Source: CALKCV01 sp964609515 (GTDB taxonomy: Bacteria > Cyanobacteriota > Cyanobacteriia > Cyanobacteriales > Microcoleaceae). Taken from it: a DNA stretch of 64,000 nt. A program made the translations under genes and the position numbers. Within the stretch, counting starts at the first letter, position 1; the number at the start of each line of letters is the position of its first letter. Where the stretch lies: assembly GCA_964609515.1 (NCBI GenBank), contig CAZSTZ010000002.1, positions 51,120-115,119 of the forward strand, read 5' to 3'. The notes beneath the pieces were generated by a model, which did not search any database, was not told the DNA's origin, and saw nothing but the letters and a program-made list of their open reading frames with translations. Of this stretch, positions 41,916-49,492 are shown piece by piece.

Positions 41916-42641
41916 TTAGTTGTTAATCAAGGAATTAGTCATGATTCGAGTTACTCCCAAATCGATTAACTGTTGAAATTCTTCGGGGTTATCCACCGTC
42001 CAAGCAACAACATCTATTCCCTGACTTCTTGTCTGTTCGATTAAGGCAGGATTTTCTAATAAAATGTGGTACTCGCTGCAAATTAAGCGATCGCCTTTGT
42101 TCGCAGCTTTTGTTAACTGAGTCTCATAGCTAGATTTGTTAGCTACTACATAACCGAATTTTAACTCATCTCCAGAGATGGCGCGGATTTCCTCGTTTAA
42201 GCTGTCGTTAAAAGAAGTCATCATCGCCTTTTCTTGAACTTCAAAAGTCATCACAATTTCCACCAACTTTTCTACTTCTGTCTGGGACCATTCAGAATAG
42301 GACTTCAAATCGAAATAGAGAAATTGGGGAATTGCTTTGAGGATTTCTAACGCTTCTGGTAAAGTCAAGATTTCCTCTCCAGCGAACTTGGAATTAAAGC
42401 CAATTCCGGCATCAACCTGTTTTAATTCTGCCAGAGTTTTTTCTCTTAATTTGCCTTTGGCGTTAGTAGTGCGATCCAAATTCAAATCGTGGAAAACTAC
42501 CGGCACTCCATCGGCGGAAAACTGAACGTCAAATTCGAGAGAATCTGCCCCATTTTCGATAGCAGCAATAAAAGCCGCTTTAGTATTTTCTGGAGCTATG
42601 CTCGAAAACCCTCTATGGGCAATTATTTCTATTTCTTTCAT
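41916..42641 (-). CDS. Glycerophosphodiester phosphodiesterase
   Basis: A 241-residue GDPD TIM-barrel: IIAHRGFSSIAPENTKAAF with the catalytic His and Arg, DSLEFDVQFSADGVPVVFHD with the metal-binding Glu/Asp and second catalytic His, and a C-terminal VVAWTVDNPEEFQQLIDLGV. It hydrolyses glycerophosphodiesters to glycerol-3-phosphate and an alcohol. There is no signal peptide, so it is probably cytoplasmic (UgpQ-like). The ATG at 42641 gives MKEIEIIAHRG; the upstream extension (42642-42668) is repeat-derived. Confidence 0.9.
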   Translation of the reverse strand: MKEIEIIAHRGFSSIAPENTKAAFIAAIENGADSLEFDVQFSADGVPVVFHDLNLDRTTNAKGKLREKTLAELKQVDAGIGFNSKFAGEEILTLPEALEILKAIPQFLYFDLKSYSEWSQTEVEKLVEIVMTFEVQEKAMMTSFNDSLNEEIRAISGDELKFGYVVANKSSYETQLTKAANKGDRLICSEYHILLENPALIEQTRSQGIDVVAWTVDNPEEFQQLIDLGVTRIMTNSLINN

Positions 42642-42653
42642 GGTTTTTTCTCG

Positions 42654-42760
42654 TAGTAGGGTGCGCACCGCGCACCAAACTTTTCAATTAATTTTCCCCG
42701 GGTAGGGTGCGCACCGCGCACCAGATTTTTACAAAGAACAGGCAAGATGCCTGTTCTACG
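42654..42760. repeat. GTAGGGTGCGCACCGCGCACC and ACAGGCAAGATGCCTGT repeats
   Basis: Two GTAGGGTGCGCACCGCGCAC units (from 42657 and 42702) and one ACAGGCAAGATGCCTGTTCT unit (42739) that reaches the stop of the hydrolase gene. The first family is the target of both 189-bp MITEs. Confidence 0.85.
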
Positions 42761-43604
42761 GATTGCTTGCTAAAAATTCGCCCACGGTTTGATTAAAAGC
42801 CTCCGGTTCGACCAAAAAAGCCCAATGATTTCCCGGAACTTTAGTAATTTTTAGATTCTTTAAAAACCGCTTATAAGGCTTCATTTGCCATTCCATCCGA
42901 TTAACTCCTTTTTCGGATTGAATAAACAAACTCGGGACTTGAATTGCTTCAGTTAAACCGGCAACATCCATCACCTCATCGAAGATTTCATTGCGGGCGG
43001 GAATCGTAAATTTACTGCCCCATTTACCGTCGGTTTTCTGTTCCATGCTGCCCTCAAATACAGATTTTTGTAACTCGCTCCAACCTTCATATTTTCCTAA
43101 CTGACGCGCCAGACTTTCTGCTTCCTCAAAAGTTGCAAAAGGCCCCATCCCTTTAAGGGTTTCTAAAGTTTTAAAGAGAATGGGAAAACTGAGTTTGAGA
43201 ATGCCGGGCATTTTGGTAATAAAAATAGGGTCAACTAAAACCATAGTGCGAAATCTTTCTGGATGCTGTCGCGCCCAAATACAAGCTAATTTTCCCGTCC
43301 AAGAGTGACCGAGAATATGGGCAGATTCCCAGTTAAGGTATTCCATTAATGCTTCTAAATCGTTAATAGATTCTGTAAAACTATAACCGCTTTCTGGTTT
43401 GGTACTGTCTCCGTGGCCGCGCATATCTGGGGCGATAATATGATAGCGATCGCTCAAATATTCCCCCAAATTCGTCCAAACTAATGCTAAATCTGCCAAA
43501 CCATGTAAAAGTAATAAAGGCGGTTTTTCTTTTCCTTCTTGGTTCCATTCCAAATAGGAAAGTTGAATCTTGTTAACTTCGACATTTTTACGAGTAAAAG
43601 ACAT
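42756..43604 (-). CDS. Alpha/beta hydrolase
   Basis: A 282-residue alpha/beta hydrolase: oxyanion motif LLLLHGLADLALVW, DMRGHGDSTKPE, nucleophile elbow LGHSWTGKLA (Ser), VLVDPIFITK, and the catalytic His in VPGNHWAFLVEPEAF. No signal peptide. Substrate unknown; the cap region (residues about 130-210) is like epoxide hydrolase or ester hydrolase relatives. The ATG at 43604 gives MSFTRKNVEV. It is flanked on both sides by dispersed repeats and is transcribed alone. Confidence 0.87.
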   Translation of the reverse strand: MSFTRKNVEVNKIQLSYLEWNQEGKEKPPLLLLHGLADLALVWTNLGEYLSDRYHIIAPDMRGHGDSTKPESGYSFTESINDLEALMEYLNWESAHILGHSWTGKLACIWARQHPERFRTMVLVDPIFITKMPGILKLSFPILFKTLETLKGMGPFATFEEAESLARQLGKYEGWSELQKSVFEGSMEQKTDGKWGSKFTIPARNEIFDEVMDVAGLTEAIQVPSLFIQSEKGVNRMEWQMKPYKRFLKNLKITKVPGNHWAFLVEPEAFNQTVGEFLASNP

Positions 43605-43654
43605 GGGTTTTAATTGCGCTCCTTAATAGTTGAAAAAAATCAAAAGTATGAAAT

Positions 43655-43979
43655 TCTCGATCCCCCCTAGCCCCCCTTGAAAAGGGGGGAACCGGAAGCA
43701 CTCAAAGTCCCCCTTGGAAAGGGGAAACTCCGGAAGTCCCCCTTGGAAAGGGGAAACTCCGGAAGTCCCCCTTGGAAAGGGGAAACTCNNNNNNNNNNNN
43801 NNNNNNNNNNNNNNNNNNNNNNNNNNNNNNNNNNNNNNNNNNNNNNNNNNNNNNNNNNNNNNNNNNNNNNNNNNNNNNNNNNNNNNNNAAGTCCCCCTTG
43901 GAAAGGGGAAACTCCGGAAGTCCCCCTTGGAAAGGGGAAACTCCGGAAGTCCCCCTTGGAAAGGGGGATTTAGGGGGAT
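43655..43979. repeat. CCCCCTTGGAAAGGGG tandem array around a scaffold gap
   Basis: A unit of 29 bp (GTCCCCCTTGGAAAGGGGAA then ACTCCGGAA) is repeated at least three times on each side of the gap at 43789-43888. The units abut without unique spacers, so this is a tandem array of the CCCCCTT/AAGGGGG family and not a CRISPR. Confidence 0.9.
43789..43888. other. Scaffold gap (100 N)
   Basis: Placeholder inside a 29-bp tandem array; the true number of units is unknown. Confidence 0.99.
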
Positions 43980-44003
43980 CGTAAATGTATTTCATGCTAA
44001 ATT

Positions 44004-44570
44004 TTACATATATAACCAGCTAAATATTTCCTTTGCAGAAAGCTGCAAATCGGGTAAAATATTAAGCACGGGTAAAGGTTCGGAATTGTACCGAACTTCC
44101 GGTTGTTTGTTCGGTTGAAAAGTAATCAAACATTCATCTTCTGGATCTATTAACCATCCTAACTGACTGCCGTTGTTGACACAAAAGGTAATCTTCTCAA
44201 TTAAGATATTAGAACTTTGCTCGGGAGAAACAATTTCTATAGTCCAATCTGGTGCTGCTTTAAACTTATTATCTAGCATTCCATTATCTTGTCTGGGGAT
44301 GCGCGACCATTCAAGAACTACTATATCGGGAACGAGCGATCGCCCTCCAAAAGTACATCGTAATTCTGGAAACGCGGCTGCTAGTTGCTGGGGTTCGCCA
44401 ACCCGTTCTATAGTTGATGATAGACGCAATGTAATCCTGCTATGTTTTGTTTGTCCCATCGGTTTCTGATAAATTTTACCGTTAAGGTACTCGCTGGCCG
44501 GTTTAGTTTCCGGCAAGCGCAAAAACTCTTCCAAAGAGATTTGACTGGATGACTTAACAGAGGTTATCAT
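44004..44570 (-). CDS. Uma2 family endonuclease-like protein
   Basis: A 188-residue DUF820/Uma2 protein: ISLEEFLRLPETKPASEYLN, GKIYQKPMGQTKHSRITLRL, LVPDIVVLEWSRIP (the PD of a PD-(D/E)xK fold), PDWTIEIVSPEQSS and the later FCVNNGSQLGWLIDPE. The family is strongly expanded in cyanobacteria; nuclease activity is predicted from the fold, and the biological role is unknown. The lysine usually found after EIVSP-x-x in the family appears as EKITFC here. The ATG at 44570 is chosen over an upstream TTG. Confidence 0.85.
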   Translation of the reverse strand: MITSVKSSSQISLEEFLRLPETKPASEYLNGKIYQKPMGQTKHSRITLRLSSTIERVGEPQQLAAAFPELRCTFGGRSLVPDIVVLEWSRIPRQDNGMLDNKFKAAPDWTIEIVSPEQSSNILIEKITFCVNNGSQLGWLIDPEDECLITFQPNKQPEVRYNSEPLPVLNILPDLQLSAKEIFSWLYM

Positions 44571-44648
44571 ATTTATTACTCCTAAAAGCAAGTTTGTAAG
44601 TTCATTTTATTATAATCGAGGGAATGTCCCTTAGCAAGTAGAAAATTA

Positions 44649-44687
44649 AGAAACCGGGTTTTTCGCCAAAACCCGGTTTCTGACAAG
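44649..44687. repeat. AAACCGGGTTT...AAACCCGGTTT palindromic repeat
   Basis: AAGAAACCGGGTTTTTCGCC then AAAACCCGGTTTCTGAC in the divergent spacer between the Uma2 and recQ genes. Confidence 0.8.
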
Positions 44688-44711
44688 CAATCATTAATTA
44701 TTAACTGTCCC

Positions 44712-46160
44712 ATGAACCACTCTCAATCTTGGCAAAACGTTCTCGATGCCTTTCGCCGCATCTGGGGATACGACAATTTTCGACCCCCACAAGGAGAGAT
44801 AGTCCGCTGTTTGGTAGAATCTCGCGACGCCCTCATCGTCATGCCCACTGGCGGGGGTAAATCTATCTGTTTTCAACTGCCCGCTTTGTTGAAAACCGGT
44901 TTGACGTTGGTGGTGTCGCCCTTGGTGGCGTTGATGGAAAATCAGGTTCAAGAATTGCGCGATCGCTCTCTGCCGGCCTCCCTCCTCCACAGTCAACTTC
45001 CCAAACAACAACGCCGCGATACTTTCAAACTTCTACAAAAAAACAAGTTGAGGTTGCTCTATCTTTCCCCAGAAACTTTATTTAGTCAACCGGTCTGGGA
45101 AACTATCTCTCAACCACAGATAGAAATTAACGGTTTAATCCTCGACGAAGCCCATTGTTTGGTACAATGGGGCGATACATTTCGCCCCGCTTATCGACGG
45201 TTGGGGGCGGCGCGTCCGGCCTTGTTAAAATCCAAACCTGCGGGGAGTAAAATAGCGATCGCTGCCTTCACCGCCACCGCCGATCCTAAAGCGCAAAGAA
45301 CGATTAAAAAGGTTTTACAACTGCAAAAACCCCAGGAATTTTTATTAAATCCCTATCGTTCCAATTTATCCTTAAACGTCAAAGCAATTTGCACTCCCCG
45401 CAGTCGCCGCCAACAATTATTGAAGTTTATCAAACCCAGAGAAAGCGATGCCGGTTTGGTTTACGTTAGAACCAGAAAAGATAGCGAATATTTGGCGGAA
45501 TTATTAGGAGAAAAAGGCTATAATACTGCGCCCTATCACGCCGGTTTGAGCGCCGAAGAACGTCGGGAAATCGAAAAAATTTGGTTGGAAGGAGAGATGA
45601 AATTTGTAGTCTGTACCTCTGCTTTTGGCATGGGCATAAATCATCCCCACGTCCGCTGGGTAATTCATTTTCAAGCGCCGATGTTATTATCGGAATATAT
45701 TCAAGAAGTAGGGCGCGGCGGCAGGGATGGAAAACCGGCAGAAGCGCTAACTTTAATTAGCGAACCGACTGGGTTTTTAGACCCCGACGATAAGACGCGG
45801 TGGAAGTTTTTAGAAGATAATTTGCGATCGCAATATCGCAGCGCCCAAAAATTAATTAAAAAGTTACCCGCCAGTGGAGAAATAAATGCGGTAGTCGATG
45901 AATTTCCAGAAGCAGCGATCGCTCTTTCTCTTCTCCACAGTTCGGGACAGTTAAAATGGCGCGATCCGTTTCGTTTTGTTATTAATAAATCTGCCAGTTC
46001 TATTGCGACAAATAACGATAATTTTGCTGCGGTTAAAGAGACGAAAAAATATTTAACAACCCGTCAATGTCGCTGGCAATTTTTATTAACAGCATTTGGG
46101 TTCGGTCGAGAGGCGAAAAATATGCGTTGCGGTCGTTGCGATAATTGTAAAAAACGGTAA
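44712..46160 (+). CDS. recQ: ATP-dependent DNA helicase RecQ family
   Basis: A 482-residue short RecQ: motif 0 FRPPQGEIVRCLV, motif I VMPTGGGKSICFQLPAL, motif II LDEAHCLVQWGDTFRPAY, motif III AFTATADP, and the helicase C domain with YHAGLSAEERREI, TSAFGMGINHPHVRWVIHF and QEVGRGGRDG. A short C-terminal zinc part ends CGRCDNCKKR. It lacks an HRDC domain, as many short cyanobacterial RecQ proteins do. It unwinds DNA 3' to 5' in repair and recombination. The start ATG at 44712 lies in a heptamer-rich leader without a clear Shine-Dalgarno sequence. Confidence 0.9.
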   Translation: MNHSQSWQNVLDAFRRIWGYDNFRPPQGEIVRCLVESRDALIVMPTGGGKSICFQLPALLKTGLTLVVSPLVALMENQVQELRDRSLPASLLHSQLPKQQRRDTFKLLQKNKLRLLYLSPETLFSQPVWETISQPQIEINGLILDEAHCLVQWGDTFRPAYRRLGAARPALLKSKPAGSKIAIAAFTATADPKAQRTIKKVLQLQKPQEFLLNPYRSNLSLNVKAICTPRSRRQQLLKFIKPRESDAGLVYVRTRKDSEYLAELLGEKGYNTAPYHAGLSAEERREIEKIWLEGEMKFVVCTSAFGMGINHPHVRWVIHFQAPMLLSEYIQEVGRGGRDGKPAEALTLISEPTGFLDPDDKTRWKFLEDNLRSQYRSAQKLIKKLPASGEINAVVDEFPEAAIALSLLHSSGQLKWRDPFRFVINKSASSIATNNDNFAAVKETKKYLTTRQCRWQFLLTAFGFGREAKNMRCGRCDNCKKR

Positions 46161-46177
46161 TTTGTCAGTTTTTAATC

Positions 46178-46243
46178 TATCTCAGAAACCAGGTTTTTTC
46201 AAAAAACCTGGTTTCTTGGTTTGTCAAAAAAACCAGGTTTCTT
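46178..46243. repeat. AGAAACCAGGTTTTTT...AAACCTGGTTTCT repeats
   Basis: Two palindromic units between the convergent recQ and PhzF genes; either could serve as a bidirectional terminator. Confidence 0.8.
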
Positions 46244-46249
46244 GACCCA

Positions 46250-47236
46250 TCAAACAAATTCTCCCCTAGCAACCATAACCACTTTACCCCCAACAAAAAC
46301 CTCTATTTCTCCCCCTCGCTTCTCAGCTTTTAATAATAACAAAGAAGGGCGATTTATCTCATAACCTTGCTCGACTTTAACCTCAATTTTCTCCTCACCA
46401 AAATAATTATATTCCACCAAATATCCCGCCAAACAACCGTTAGCGCTACCCGTGGCGGGGTCTTCAGTAATGCCCAAAGCGGGGGCAAACATTCGGACAC
46501 TTAAATCGTTGCCGCTGTTGTTAGTTTCCGGGCAAAAAATTAAAATTTCTGTGGCATTTTTAGAAACCAGGTTTTTTGAAAAAACCTGGTTTCTGGGTTG
46601 TTCGGGAAAAACCTGGTTTCTGGGTTGTTCGGGAAAAACCTGGTTTCTGGGGTTTTTTGAAAAAACCGGGTTTATTGACAGCAACTTATCTAAATTAACT
46701 TTGCTTTTTTTCAAAGCTTGATGACTTTTTAAAGGAACGATAATAAAAGGTATGCCAGTGGAAACTTCTTGAATGGGGAACCGAGAATCTATATCGGCGG
46801 TTTCGAGATTCAACGCCGCTGCCAAAGATTCGGCATCGTATTTTTGATGAAAAGTCGGGGTGTTTTGTTTCATCCATAAAACCTCTCCCAAATCGTCCGT
46901 CGTTTCCCAACTAACGGGAATTTGCCCTACTTTGAGATTTAAAATTACTCGTTCGACGGAATTTTTAATAATCTCTTTTTGGATGATGTAAGCAGTACCT
47001 AAAGTGGGATGTCCGGCAAAAGGTAGCTCTTTTGCGGGGGTAAATATCCGCACGTCATAACCGCCATTTGTGGGTTTATCGGAGATAATAAAAGTGGTTT
47101 CCGAGTAGTTAATTTCTCGGGCAATTTGTAACATTTCGTCTGGGGAAAGGTTGGCGACATCTTGCCCCGTAAAAACTGCTAGTTGATTGCCGGCATATTT
47201 GGTTTCTGCAAAGACATCGACGATGTAAAATTTCAT
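46250..47236 (-). CDS. PhzF family isomerase/epimerase-like protein with repeat insert
   Basis: A 328-residue PhzF protein with the diaminopimelate-epimerase-like fold: MKFYIVDVFAETKYAGNQLA, the catalytic Glu in INYSETTFI, VRIFTPAKELPFAGHPTLGT, and DLSVRMFAPALGITEDPATG with SANGCLAGYLVEY. PhzF acts as an isomerase in phenazine synthesis, but most homologues have unknown substrates and no phenazine genes are here. Residues about 186-226 are an in-frame insert (FSKNPRNQVFPEQPRNQVFP and similar) from four AGAAACCAGGTTTTT repeats, placed between the two halves of the protein. The rest aligns with normal members, so it may still fold. Confidence 0.9.
   Translation of the reverse strand: MKFYIVDVFAETKYAGNQLAVFTGQDVANLSPDEMLQIAREINYSETTFIISDKPTNGGYDVRIFTPAKELPFAGHPTLGTAYIIQKEIIKNSVERVILNLKVGQIPVSWETTDDLGEVLWMKQNTPTFHQKYDAESLAAALNLETADIDSRFPIQEVSTGIPFIIVPLKSHQALKKSKVNLDKLLSINPVFSKNPRNQVFPEQPRNQVFPEQPRNQVFSKNLVSKNATEILIFCPETNNSGNDLSVRMFAPALGITEDPATGSANGCLAGYLVEYNYFGEEKIEVKVEQGYEINRPSLLLLKAEKRGGEIEVFVGGKVVMVARGEFV
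46560..46680 (-). repeat. In-frame AAACCAGGTTT repeat array inside the PhzF gene
   Basis: Plus-strand units AGAAACCAGGTTTTTTGAAA, AAACCTGGTTTCTGGGTTGT and TCGGGAAAAACCTGGTTTCT, then a terminal AAAAAACCGGGTTTATT. Two central units are exactly repeated at a 39-bp spacing (46586 and 46625 regions), a multiple of three, giving PRNQVFPEQPRNQVFPEQ in the protein. Confidence 0.88.
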
Positions 47237-47483
47237 AATTGGATAATATCAATTAATAATTAATAATTAAGATACGAACTGGCGATCGCCTTTTTTAGTT
47301 CTGGGAATTTACTATAGCGTTTCCTTCTCTGGTGAGGTACACCTACAATCCCCCGCGCATCCCCTTAACAAGGGGGACGCGGCTCCCCCCTTTTTAAGGG
47401 GGGCTGGGGGGGATCGAAAACTGTACCTCATAGAAAAGAGAATTGCTATATTAATTCTATACGACTGAAGTCGTTACTACGAA
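47237..47483. other. Repeat-containing spacer
   Basis: No gene. It contains TTAATAATTAATAATTAA, a HIP1-like site, CCCCTTAACAAGGGGGACGC and CCCCCCTTTTTAAGGGGGGC palindromes (47362-47408) with flanking GAGGTAC/GTACCTC (47333 and 47423) that form an outer inverted repeat, and CGACTGAAGTCGTTACTACG at 47463. Confidence 0.65.
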
Positions 47484-48227
47484 CTAAGCGATCGCTTGTT
47501 CGTATCTGTTATTAATCTCTTCCCAGTTAACTACGTTCCACCAAGCGTTTAGATAAGCGGTTCGGTCGTTTTTGTACTTCAAATAATAAGCGTGTTCCCA
47601 GACATCGTTACCCATTATCGGATAATTTCCTACCGATAACGGACTGTCTTGATTTGCCGTATTCGTCACTTCCAATTTACCGCCGGGAGTCAACACTAAC
47701 CAGGCCCAACCGCTGCCAAAGCGATCGCCACCTGCGGCGTTAAATTGCTGTTTAAAAGCATCGAAACTGCCGAAGTTCTCCTTAATAGCAGCAGCGATCG
47801 CCCCCGTAGGTTCCCCGCCACCGTCGGGACTCATAATTTCCCAAAACATTTTATGGTTGACATAACCGCCGCCATTATTAATAATAGTCCCGCGAATATC
47901 CTCCGGTATTGCCTTCAAATCTCGCAACAAATCTTCGGCACTTTTACTTTTTAATTCCGGGTATTTATTCACCGCCGCATTTAATTTATCGGTGTAACTG
48001 GCGTGATGTTTGTCGTGGTGAAACCGCATCGTCGTTTCGTCGATATATGGTTCCAAAGCATTATAATCGTAAGGCAAAGGCGGCAGTTTAAAAACATCGG
48101 TATTTTGAGCTATTTTACTCTTATTTCCTCCGCTTAAACCATCTCCCGACGCACCGCAAGCACCCCCAAAGGTAAGAATGCCGACGCTACCCATAAATAA
48201 CAAGAATTTTCTCCGATTAACAGTCAT
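47484..48227 (-). CDS. Exported Mn/Fe superoxide dismutase
   Basis: A 247-residue protein. The N-terminus MTVNRRKFLLFMGSVGILTF is a twin-arginine-like signal followed by GGAC, a lipobox-type cleavage site, so the enzyme is probably a periplasmic or membrane-attached lipoprotein. The mature enzyme starts near FKLPPLPYDYNALEPYIDE. Metal ligands are seen in MRFHHDKHHASY (His), GYVNHKMFWEIM (His) and DVWEHAYYLKYKNDR (Asp, His); GSGWAWLV is also conserved. The pattern is closer to Mn-type enzymes; metal choice is not certain. It converts superoxide to H2O2. The ATG at 48227 is chosen; upstream codons are TTGCCTC heptamers. Confidence 0.9.
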   Translation of the reverse strand: MTVNRRKFLLFMGSVGILTFGGACGASGDGLSGGNKSKIAQNTDVFKLPPLPYDYNALEPYIDETTMRFHHDKHHASYTDKLNAAVNKYPELKSKSAEDLLRDLKAIPEDIRGTIINNGGGYVNHKMFWEIMSPDGGGEPTGAIAAAIKENFGSFDAFKQQFNAAGGDRFGSGWAWLVLTPGGKLEVTNTANQDSPLSVGNYPIMGNDVWEHAYYLKYKNDRTAYLNAWWNVVNWEEINNRYEQAIA

Positions 48228-48249
48228 TTTTTTTCTCCTTAAAAATAAT

Positions 48250-48298
48250 TTACAGAAGTAGGCAAGAGGCAATAGGCACAAGGCAAAAGTAGGCGTTT
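48250..48298. repeat. GGCAAGA/GGCAAAA heptamers
   Basis: Seven-base units between the dismutase gene and the four-helix-bundle gene; related TTGCCTC units lie at 48683-48765. Confidence 0.8.
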
Positions 48299-48661
48299 TT
48301 AGTGTTTTAGTTTTTTAAGAAGGGAAGAAATCATTCTAGTTTCTTCTTTAAGCAATGAGATTATCGACTTAATATCATCTTCTTCACAAAGCCCTATTCT
48401 TTCCGACAAAAAAAGGTGCGTTTGAAGTTCGTTAATAGAGCCTTGTGCAATGTTGAGAAATCTAGCATAATCTCCGTAACTCCGTCTTCCATAACCTTCA
48501 GCAATGTTGGCAGGGATAGATGCTGACGACCTTCTGATTTGTTGAACCATTCCATAAAGTTCTTCTTTAGCAAAAGATTTAGTCAAATAATAGCATTTTT
48601 CAGCAATATCCATCCCTTTTTGCCAAATTATCAAGTCTGTAAAATCTTTAATTTCAGACAT
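48299..48661 (-). CDS. Four-helix-bundle protein (23S rRNA intervening-sequence type)
   Basis: A 120-residue, mostly helical protein: FTDLIIWQKGMDIAEKCYYL, QIRRSSASIPANIAEGYGRR, YARFLNIAQGSINELQTHLF. The family, also called S23, was first seen in intervening sequences of 23S rRNA genes and is common in cyanobacteria as free-standing genes; its function is unknown. There is no rRNA here. The frame looks intact, with a short conserved N-terminus MSEIKDFTDL. It is flanked by heptamer repeats on both sides. Confidence 0.88.
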   Translation of the reverse strand: MSEIKDFTDLIIWQKGMDIAEKCYYLTKSFAKEELYGMVQQIRRSSASIPANIAEGYGRRSYGDYARFLNIAQGSINELQTHLFLSERIGLCEEDDIKSIISLLKEETRMISSLLKKLKH

Positions 48662-48767
48662 TTAAAACTCCTAATCCATCTTACTCTTGCCTCTTGCCTC
48701 TTGCCTCTTGCATGCATGCCTTTTGCCTCATCTTTTGCCTCTTGCCTCTTGCCTCTTGCCTTCTCCA

Positions 48768-49415
48768 TTACTGCCCCATCCAAGGTGGAGCCATTTCTAT
48801 ATCAATATCTAATTGATTCTCCTCGATTTCGTCAATATTTAAAACGAGCATTTGTCCGCTGGGAGCTCGCAATTTAATGTTATAAAAACTGTAAGCATTT
48901 TTAGCGACGCTAAACCCTTCATAGACCGTTCCTGCCGGCAACAAAGATAAAATTTCCTCAATTCGTTCCAGAGGTTTTTGATGAGAACTAAACTTTCTTT
49001 TCGCGTGTTCGACAATGCGATCGAAATCCTCGTGGCTAACATTCAAAGCATTAGCCAGTTCCGTAACAAAAGACCTTTCCTCGGTGGTAACTTTATTATC
49101 TGCTAAAGCAACTTTTACTGCTAAATCGATGGTAGCTTCTATTTGTTCCGGTTCGGGAACTGCTTTTTTAGCAGCATTAAATAAAGCGGCTTCAGACTCA
49201 TTATTTTTAATTCTCAATACCTTTTCCCGCGCCTCGTTTACTTCCTTAACGCTCAAGCCTTTTCTTAACAAAAACCCTTCTAAAATTTCCACCTCATTAT
49301 TATCAATTTCGCCATCGACAATCATCACCATCAGACCGATCGCAAATATAGCTTCGTTAGGAGTTAGTTCCTCCGAACATTCAACCTCTGTTTGAAAAAC
49401 ATCTTTGTAAACCAT
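48768..49415 (-). CDS. TerB family (tellurite resistance-like) protein
   Basis: A 215-residue protein with a TerB-like helical domain at about residues 18-145: AIFAIGLMVMIVDGEIDNNE, VEILEGFLLRKGLS, IDLAVKVALADNKVTTEERS, FVTELANALNVSHEDFDRI. The paired D-G-E / D-N-K-V turns are typical acidic, possibly metal-binding sites. The C-terminal 60 residues are a separate strand-rich part. TerB-like proteins are linked to stress and membrane-associated systems in general; tellurite resistance itself is not implied, and no other ter genes are present. Heptamers AATTGTT precede the gene. Confidence 0.8.
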   Translation of the reverse strand: MVYKDVFQTEVECSEELTPNEAIFAIGLMVMIVDGEIDNNEVEILEGFLLRKGLSVKEVNEAREKVLRIKNNESEAALFNAAKKAVPEPEQIEATIDLAVKVALADNKVTTEERSFVTELANALNVSHEDFDRIVEHAKRKFSSHQKPLERIEEILSLLPAGTVYEGFSVAKNAYSFYNIKLRAPSGQMLVLNIDEIEENQLDIDIEMAPPWMGQ

Positions 49416-49427
49416 AAACCTCTTGCT

Positions 49428-49492
49428 AATTGTTAATTGTTAATTGTTAATTGTTAATTGTTAATTGTTAATTGTTAATTGTTAATTATTAA
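49428..49492. repeat. AATTGTT heptamer array
   Basis: Eight to nine perfect TTGTTAA units between the TerB gene and the aldo/keto reductase stop codon. Confidence 0.9.

Noticed and set aside
43655..43979. Regular repeat array that could suggest a CRISPR
   Set aside because: The 29-bp units abut directly with no unique spacers and belong to the dispersed CCCCCTT/AAGGGGG family; no cas genes are near.
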